Both the position numbers and the translations under genes were made by a program. Below, in pieces: positions 5,978-9,868 of a stretch of 9,868 nt of DNA. The first letter of the stretch is position 1. Every line of letters starts with the position of its first letter. Below the pieces are notes generated by a model that did not search any database, had not been told where the DNA came from, and saw only the letters and a program-made list of their open reading frames with translations. This DNA comes from G963674505 sp964575975 (lineage in GTDB: Bacteria > Desulfobacterota > Desulfobacteria > Desulfobacterales > SKZT01), in NCBI GenBank assembly GCA_964575975.1, contig CAZNTU010000208.1:1-9868 (forward strand), read 5' to 3'.

Positions 5978-7219
5978 TTATGGTGTGAAACTGGGGTGAT
6001 GAAAATCCCCCCAAACTGTGCATAAATTTTCCGCCGGCTTTTGTTCCTGCGATCTGACTATCTTACGGAATTCTTTACCTTTAGAATACACGGATTTTCC
6101 GATTTTATCGCTCGCCCATTTCCGCACCTCTTTTGTCGGGATCGACTCGGTCGCGGCGCTTATCGTGTCCGTGCCGAAGTCGGAAACCGCCGCGGCGAGA
6201 CCGAGGATCGTTCCGGCGAAGCCTCCCTATACCTGTTCGTTTTGCGAACGCTTGTATTTTCCGATTACGGATTCGACTGTCTCGCTGCCTCCAAAATAAG
6301 TTTCGCCTTCTCCGACCTTTTCCTGCTCCTCCCGCACGAACTCCGCAGCTCGTCCTTTACATGCCCGAACCGGAGGCTTTCCGGCAACTCCGACAACCAG
6401 TCCTCCAGATCCTCGCGCATGCCCCTGTACAATCCGACGAAGCCCGCGAAGGCGTTCGCGCCCTCCACGATTTCGACAAGGCTCTTCCAGTCCGACAAAT
6501 CGTCCCGAAATTCGAATATCCAGCCGAATTTCGCGCACATGTCGGTCTCTTCGAAATCCTCCTTTCCCTTTTTCGCCTTTTCGATCTCCAGGCGGCAAAC
6601 GACGTCCGCGCCCCGGCGGACGAGTTCCCCCGCGTTCATGTATCGCGCTTTGCTTCTCCAGTTCGGCGAGGCCATGCGCGAAAGCTCCGTCTGCCGGACC
6701 CTCTTTCCGGTTTCCAGGCTTGGCGGCCTTGCCGACGAATTCCGTCCAGTCCGGATCGTCTTTCGGTTCCCGCTCGAGAACGGCGGCACCCTTGTGCTTC
6801 GTGTCGTGCGCGCCAATCGTCCCATACTTCAGGCAAAACTTCCCGGTGCCGGACTTCACGTCGGGGCCGCGGTCGCAAACGATCTGCCTGGGCACGCCCG
6901 TTTTTTCGACGCAGTCCTCAAGCTGCCCGAAGACGATTTCCCCGTTGGATTTCCTCGCGGGTATCGGACCGATCGGCTCGAGGTCCTCGTGCCTGAAGCG
7001 AAGTTCCGCCTTCGGCAGGTTTTTCCGCCGGATACCGAGGACCGCCAAGCATTTTTCGCTGCCGAGCCGCGCGGTATGGTCGACGATCCATATCCAGTCG
7101 CCTGCGATTTCCTTTGGCCGCGAAAGCTTGTGCAATCCAAGCCTCGGCAGCCACAGGCGCCCGGACGCCCAGGACGGAACGGAAGTCTCCAGTCCAAGAA
7201 AGGTTGAAATTATACGCAT
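5978..7219 (-). pseudogene. Broken DDE transposase (two frameshifts and an internal stop)
   Basis: Read from 7219 on the - strand, the protein starts MRIISTFLGLETSVPSW and follows a DDE transposase family: WIWIVDHTARLGSEKC (first Asp), KTGVPRQIVCDRGPDVKSG (second Asp), KARYMN, FGWIFEFRDDLSDW, GLYRGM, and FGGSETVESVIGKYKRSQNEQ (catalytic Glu). The pieces lie in different frames: a shift occurs near 6711-6720 (between GKAAK and RVRQTELSRMASP), the frame returns near 6340-6350 (before EFVREEQEK), and an in-frame TAG at 6227-6229 interrupts EQV-stop-GGFAG. The tail GGFAGTILGLAAAVSDF... runs on to a TAA at 5978-5980. The N-terminal ~100 residues usual in this family are mostly missing, so the gene is dead in several ways. 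The family resemblance is from memory of similar bacterial transposases. Confidence 0.8.
5991..6006 (+). repeat. Left terminal inverted repeat of the decayed IS
   Basis: CTGGGGTGATGAAAAT; pairs with the copy at 7333-7348 with one mismatch. It lies inside the last codons of the transposase reading frame, which ends just outside at 5978-5980. Confidence 0.65.
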
Positions 7220-7988
7220 ACCCTAGTTCCAATCGAAAATCCGGGTATATCGACCGAACTCTTCCAAATTCTCCATGAAGATTTTTCGGACGTAACATTT
7301 CCCGGAGGAATATTTTGCGTGCAATTAGGGCAATTTTCATCACACCAGCGTAGGATTCTCCGTCACGATCGTCCGGCCATAGATCTGTGGTGATCATTCC
7401 TTTGATTGCCAACGTCTTGAGGGCAAGGCTCACAGCGAGGTCCGTAAAACCGGCCGTGTTCATATCATTGCGTATCTGGTAGACGGCGACATACCCGTTC
7501 GAGAGAAAAGCGTTCTGCATCACCGATGCAAGCGCCACAAGTTCGTGCTGGTTGAGCACTTCTGTGTCTTTGACAATAGTAGATCTTGTCACGACCCGCC
7601 CAAGTTCTTCGTTCTTCTTGAGAACCGCTTGAACACGCTTTGTGATCTTCTGCTTGAGTTCGTCGAAATCTTGGGGCGCACCTGTCTTGTACGTGATGAT
7701 GCTTCTGTGCTGCACATCGAAAGGATACTTGCTCTTCCGCTCGTCGGAGCATGCGAGGACGACCTCCCGTGGAATGGCTAGTGCGAAGCCAAGCTCGAAC
7801 CATACGTTCGGGTTGTCAGTTGCGATGTCGGCAAAGCAAAGCTCTGAGTCGCGGATGCCATCGGCTGGGTCGCGGTCAACTCTATACGGAACGACGCCAG
7901 CAGACTCGATTGCAGGAGCGAAGGCAGATTCATAACGCTTGTCAAAAGGACCATTGTCGAATGGTTGCATGATGAAACATCTTCTCAT
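6918..7988 (-). CDS. Nucleoside 2-deoxyribosyltransferase/TIR-like protein, 3' end replaced by IS sequence
   Basis: The frame runs 356 residues from the ATG at 7988, with AGGAAGG 4 bases upstream. Only residues 1 to about 213 (to 7348) are native; the rest is read out of frame through the IS. The N-terminal domain matches nucleoside 2-deoxyribosyltransferase-like/TIR-like nucleotide-binding proteins: CFIMQPFDNGPFDKRY, AGVVPYRVDRDP, IRDSELCFADI, then NPNVWFELGFA with the likely catalytic Glu65, and PFDVQHRSIITY. About ten residues usually found between RDP and IRDSE seem to be missing near 7862, without loss of frame. Residues ~140-213 (LNQHELVALASV...GESYAG) look like a winged-helix domain. 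The gene starts 14 bases after the attC-like site, as integron cassette genes do. Its role is unknown; relatives process nucleosides or act as NAD/nucleotide-cleaving or sensing modules. Probably non-functional. Confidence 0.75.
   Translation of the reverse strand: MRRCFIMQPFDNGPFDKRYESAFAPAIESAGVVPYRVDRDPADGIRDSELCFADIATDNPNVWFELGFALAIPREVVLACSDERKSKYPFDVQHRSIITYKTGAPQDFDELKQKITKRVQAVLKKNEELGRVVTRSTIVKDTEVLNQHELVALASVMQNAFLSNGYVAVYQIRNDMNTAGFTDLAVSLALKTLAIKGMITTDLWPDDRDGESYAGVMKIALIARKIFLREMLRPKNLHGEFGRVRSIYPDFRLELGYAYNFNLSWTGDFRSVLGVRAPVAAEAWIAQAFAAKGNRRRLDMDRRPYRAARQRKMLGGPRYPAEKPAEGGTSLQARGPRADRSDTREEIQRGNRLRAA
7333..7348 (-). repeat. Right terminal inverted repeat of the decayed IS
   Basis: On the - strand CTGGTGTGATGAAAAT. 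It carries an ATG (at 7340, - strand) that could have been the original transposase start. It also marks where the cassette gene's own sequence ends. Confidence 0.65.
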
Positions 7989-8002
7989 TCACCTTCCTAT
8001 AA

Positions 8003-8063
8003 GCCGAACGTTGGGCATCAGCCGCGCGGCTATGCCGCGTCGGCCTGCATGCCCTTGTCAGGC
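8003..8063 (-). other. attC: Integron attC (59-base-element)-like recombination site
   Basis: On the - strand the 61 bases start with GCCTGAC and end with GTTCGGC, each one base from the attC core consensus (GCCTAAC / GTTAGGC). Between them GGGCAT pairs with ATGCCC, GGCCG with CGGCT (one wobble), and CGCGGC with GCCGCG around an ATA loop. This is the imperfect inverted repeat typical of attC. On the opposite (+) strand, which would be the recombined bottom strand, T8040 is left unpaired in one arm, as the extrahelical T of known sites. The site starts 46 bases after the methyltransferase stop codon and ends 14 bases before the next gene, both on the - strand: exactly the position of attC between two cassettes. 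Confidence 0.75.
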
Positions 8064-8109
8064 ATGATTGGATTTTCCCCGCTTTCTGAGTCGCCCGGTA
8101 ATACCCTCA

Positions 8110-8496
8110 TCACCGCGTCATCAGAGCGAACACCCCCCACAATAGGTATTCACGCGTGTAAGCGGCGTAGCGCTCGGGTTCCGAGGTCAGTTTGGCTCGA
8201 ACATCTTTCGCGAGTTCGTCGTCGGGATTGTCTTCAAGCCATCGGCGCATGGTGAGCCATTTGGCAGCCTCGTATCGGTAAATAACTGGCTCATGTCGAT
8301 ACCGGTGCCGATGACTCCGTAATCGCGTGCCCAGGTGCATAGCAACTCCCCCGAACCGCTGCCGAGGTCGAGCATTCGGGTCCCCCTTTCCAGACGCAGC
8401 GCCGCGCCGAGAGTGGCGAGCTTTTCGGGTGTGAACGGGTCATGGATACAGGTGAGCACTTTCGGTGATGTTGAAGATCCGTGGAGGGCTTGGTTT
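8110..8496 (-). pseudogene. SAM-dependent methyltransferase pseudogene (integron cassette)
   Basis: Three pieces of one class I methyltransferase are recognisable on the - strand. First PRIFNITESAH (frame ending at a TGA near 8446), with no start codon before it because the in-frame TAA at 8497-8499 cuts it off. Then, after a one-base shift near 8448-8453, IHDPFTPEKLATLGAALRL and the SAM-binding motif RMLDLGSGSGELLC followed by GTGIDMSQLF. Then, across an out-of-frame junction near 8277-8284, the C-terminus RYEAAKWLTMRRWLEDNPDD...EYLLWGVFALMTR ending at TGA 8110-8112. In intact relatives (about 260-270 residues, from memory) roughly half the protein lies between the last two pieces, so an internal deletion is inferred. 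The gene sits directly before the attC-like site. Substrate unknown. Confidence 0.8.
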
Positions 8497-9360
8497 TTAT
8501 TTCGGCCATTTTGCTTCAAGCCGCCTTGTCAAAGCGTTTCCGAGGTCGTTCCGGAAAGTCCATTCTGTCAACACGAGGAAAAAGAACGCGACGTTGGCGA
8601 CCATGTCCCTCGCGACGCGACGGGCTTTTTCGACGCGTTTTTTGCAGCGCTCCGACAATCCGGCAATTGCCCCGTTGATTTCCCCGAAACTCGATTCCAA
8701 CAGTTCGGCGACTTTTTTCGGCTCTTGTTTTTCCCCCGTTTCGGGGTCGTAGGGATGGTAGCGTCTTCCGATTTCCCGTTTGGCCCTTCGCACGATCTCC
8801 TGGTTTTGCCTGGCCTTGTCCAAGGCGGCTTCCGCCCGTCTCTCGCGCTCGGCGGCTTCCTCGATTTTTTTCTCGAAGTTCGGACGGCGACCCCGAGGAC
8901 GTTTCGTCCGATTGTCGTACTGCTCTTTCGCCTGCGTTTCCTTAAGCGTCGGTTTGCCCGCTTCCTCCAACTGTTTTTCCGCCTTTTTGATTTCGCCGGA
9001 CAGCGCCCCCGATGCGCCCTTTCCGATTTCGTACGACACATGGAAAGCGTCGGGGGAGTGGTTCGCTCCCAAGCCTTTTTCGGTATGGCTCGCAATGCCT
9101 TTGGCCTCGTCGCCGCCGACCTGGACAACCTTGACCGGCATGTCTTCGAGCGCTTTTCCGACGACCCGGTTCCAGGTTTCGCCGTCGCGGCTCTCGACGT
9201 ATTCCTCCAGAATTATAAAGTTGGATACCGGCTCGACGGCAACCATGCATATGTCCGGATGAAAGGTTTCGTCTTCGCAGATGGCGATCCATTTCTCGGG
9301 CATTTCCTTGATCAGCCTTCCCGGTGATGAAACCTCCATTCTCGGTAACCGCAAAATCAA
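8497..9360 (-). pseudogene. Fragment of a second transposase (DUF6399-like), both ends truncated
   Basis: An open frame of 287 residues. The part from about 9330 to 8575 is recognisable: KWIAICEDETFHPDICMVAV, EPVSNFIILEEYVESRDGETW, VVQVGGDEAKG, HSPDAFHVSYEIGKG, then a long charged coiled-coil region (AEKQLEE, RPRGRRPNFEKKIEEAAERE), YHPYDPETGEK, LSERCKKRVEKARRVARDMVANVAFFFL. This matches a group of large DDE-type transposases found in anaerobic bacteria and archaea; the Asp residues in EDETF and GGDEA are plausible catalytic ones. The helix-turn-helix N-terminus is missing before about 9330, and after AFFFL the last 25 residues no longer resemble the family. Its left end abuts the truncated methyltransferase gene, so it or its deletion removed that gene's 5' end. 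Confidence 0.7.
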
Positions 9361-9570
9361 ATTGTTTTCACATGTCCAATTTCACGAATACCAAATGGAG
9401 ATTCTTTTGTCCTCTACTTTTTCAATTTTCTATCACAGCATAGCACAATTGCTTTCTGTTGGCCGAAATTAAAACCAACCCCATTTTGCGGAAGGATATC
9501 CCTGACGGGTCTTTCTTGTCAACATGCCGGAATCTTCGGCGAATTTCCGCCACCCTCGCTTTATCCGATT
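9361..9570 (+). other. AT-rich leader of the IS1-like gene; no zinc ribbon recognised
   Basis: The + strand frame of the IS1-like InsA segment stays open from 9349 to the end of the window, but has no ATG, GTG or TTG before the GTG at 9586. The translated stretch does not show the paired CxxC zinc ribbon expected at an InsA N-terminus. Either the 5' part is degenerate or it was replaced. Confidence 0.4.
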
Positions 9571-9868
9571 CGAAAAAAACTTGCCGTGTTCAGGGAGCAG
9601 ATCGAGAGGCAGACGCCCGACGGCTCCGGCGTCAGGGACATGGGCCGGAACCTCGGGATTTCGAAGAACACGGCGATCTCCGAACTAAAAGAAAAGTCCC
9701 GCCGGAGGCGAATCCGTACTTTCCGCAGGACATCGGAGCGGCTCCCCGCCTGGACGTCGAGATACGCGAGGCCGTCGAAGCCGACGAACTTTGGAGCCGC
9801 GTCGGAAGCAAGGGCCACCAGAGTCGGCCGCTTCTGTTTCAAGACTGGCCGGTACTCGGAAGCAGCCT
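9571..9868 (+). CDS. IS1-family transposase, partial, two frames joined by a -1 shift
   Basis: In the first frame (codons from 9571) the protein reads RKKLAVFREQIERQ, then GSGVRDMGRNLGISKNTAISELKEK, the helix-turn-helix of IS1 InsA-like proteins. Homology then continues in the -1 frame from 9696: VPPEANPYFPQDIG, VEIREAVEADELWSRVGSKGHQ, which is the start of the InsB-type catalytic part (ADE.WS.VG.K.NQ, with the first catalytic Asp). The switch falls at A-AAG, 9693-9696. After GHQ the expected RWLW...H.TG is not clearly seen, so the copy may be damaged; the window ends soon after. No start codon is certain; the only candidate seen is GTG 9586. It points away from the other mobile remnants, which are on the - strand. 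Confidence 0.65.
9685..9698 (+). other. Candidate programmed -1 frameshift site of the IS1-like gene
   Basis: The bases CTAAAAGAAAAGTC contain A-AAG (9693-9696) in the upstream frame, where tRNA-Lys can slip back one base from AAG to AAA. Protein similarity changes to the -1 frame exactly here. IS1-type elements commonly join their two frames by -1 slippage on an A-rich run. A plain one-base deletion is the alternative. Confidence 0.5.

Larger units (their letters stand above)
5991..7348 (-). mobile_element. Decayed insertion sequence with matching inverted ends
   Basis: The left end CTGGGGTGATGAAAAT (5991-6006) and the reverse complement of the right end at 7333-7348 (CTGGTGTGATGAAAAT) match in 15 of 16 bases; the core GTGATGAAAAT is identical. 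Almost all of the ~1.36 kb between them is occupied by one broken transposase gene on the - strand. I find no target-site duplication next to either end, so the element may have been rearranged after insertion. The right end interrupts the deoxyribosyltransferase-like cassette gene. Exact outer borders are uncertain by a few bases because flanking bases may contribute to the match. Confidence 0.65.
9323..9868 (+). mobile_element. Possible left part of an IS1-family element, continuing past the window
   Basis: GGTGATG at 9323-9329 matches the start of IS1-type terminal repeats and falls where the DUF6399-like transposase loses homology. An IS1-like transposase follows on the + strand. The distance from this end to the recognisable coding part (about 250 bases) is longer than usual, so the left border is uncertain. 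Confidence 0.35.

Noticed and set aside
5860..5990. The missing 3' end of the deoxyribosyltransferase-like gene beyond the left IS end
   Set aside because: None of the three - strand frames resembles a plausible continuation of the winged-helix domain, and no target duplication joins the two sides.
6041..7207. A 388-codon + strand open frame opposite the broken transposase
   Set aside because: It lies antisense to recognisable transposase motifs and has no similarity of its own; GC-rich codon bias produces such shadows.
8464..8470. GGTGATG as another IS1-type end
   Set aside because: It is the reverse complement of codons inside the recognisable methyltransferase segment (FNITESAH), so it is native sequence.
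8335..9327. A 330-codon + strand open frame
   Set aside because: It runs antisense through both the methyltransferase remnant and the second transposase fragment, which carry real motifs on the - strand.
1..9868. CRISPR array, riboswitch, rRNA or complete phage genes
   Set aside because: No regularly spaced repeat array, known aptamer core, rRNA stretch or phage structural motif was seen on either strand.

Overview
The window looks like a chromosomal segment of a bacterium of the former Deltaproteobacteria (Desulfobacterota is my best guess). This is an inference from gene content: an acidic DUF3426 membrane protein, a DUF1992 protein, and a ddl / ATP-grasp / purE / threonylcarbamoyl-AMP synthase string. 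No marker gene such as rRNA is present. The window splits cleanly into a conserved housekeeping half (1 to about 5720) and a decayed accessory half (about 5720 to 9868).

Housekeeping half, all on the + strand. The 3' part of a DUF3426 protein gene (1-1243) is followed by tRNA-Met(CAT) with its own promoter and terminator. A good -35/-10 promoter at 1543-1572 then precedes a compact run: DUF1992 protein, a two-helix membrane protein with a SHOCT-like tail, D-Ala-D-Ala ligase, a RimK-like ATP-grasp ligase (ATGA overlap with ddl), PurE, and a Sua5/YrdC/TsaC-type threonylcarbamoyl-AMP synthase (17-base overlap with purE). These genes serve peptidoglycan precursor synthesis, de novo purine synthesis and tRNA t6A modification. 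A tRNA-Leu(CAA) with its own promoter and terminator ends the conserved block.

Accessory half. The stretch after tRNA-Leu is a pile-up of mobile-element remains, mostly on the - strand. From left to right it holds: a decayed insertion sequence (about 5991-7348) with matching inverted ends and a DDE transposase broken by two frameshifts and a stop; a gene for a nucleoside 2-deoxyribosyltransferase/TIR-like protein whose 3' end is cut by that IS; a 61-base integron attC-like site (8003-8063); a SAM-dependent methyltransferase pseudogene with at least three lesions; a fragment of a second, unrelated transposase (about 8575-9330); and, at the right edge on the + strand, the start of an IS1-family transposase read in two frames joined by a -1 shift.

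The most interesting signal is the attC-like site. Its place just after the methyltransferase stop and just before the next gene's ribosome binding site is the layout of two adjacent integron gene cassettes. No integrase gene is visible, so this would be an integrase-less cassette remnant (CALIN-like), or the edge of a larger chromosomal integron, since attacked by several IS families. I saw no CRISPR array, riboswitch, rRNA or complete phage module.
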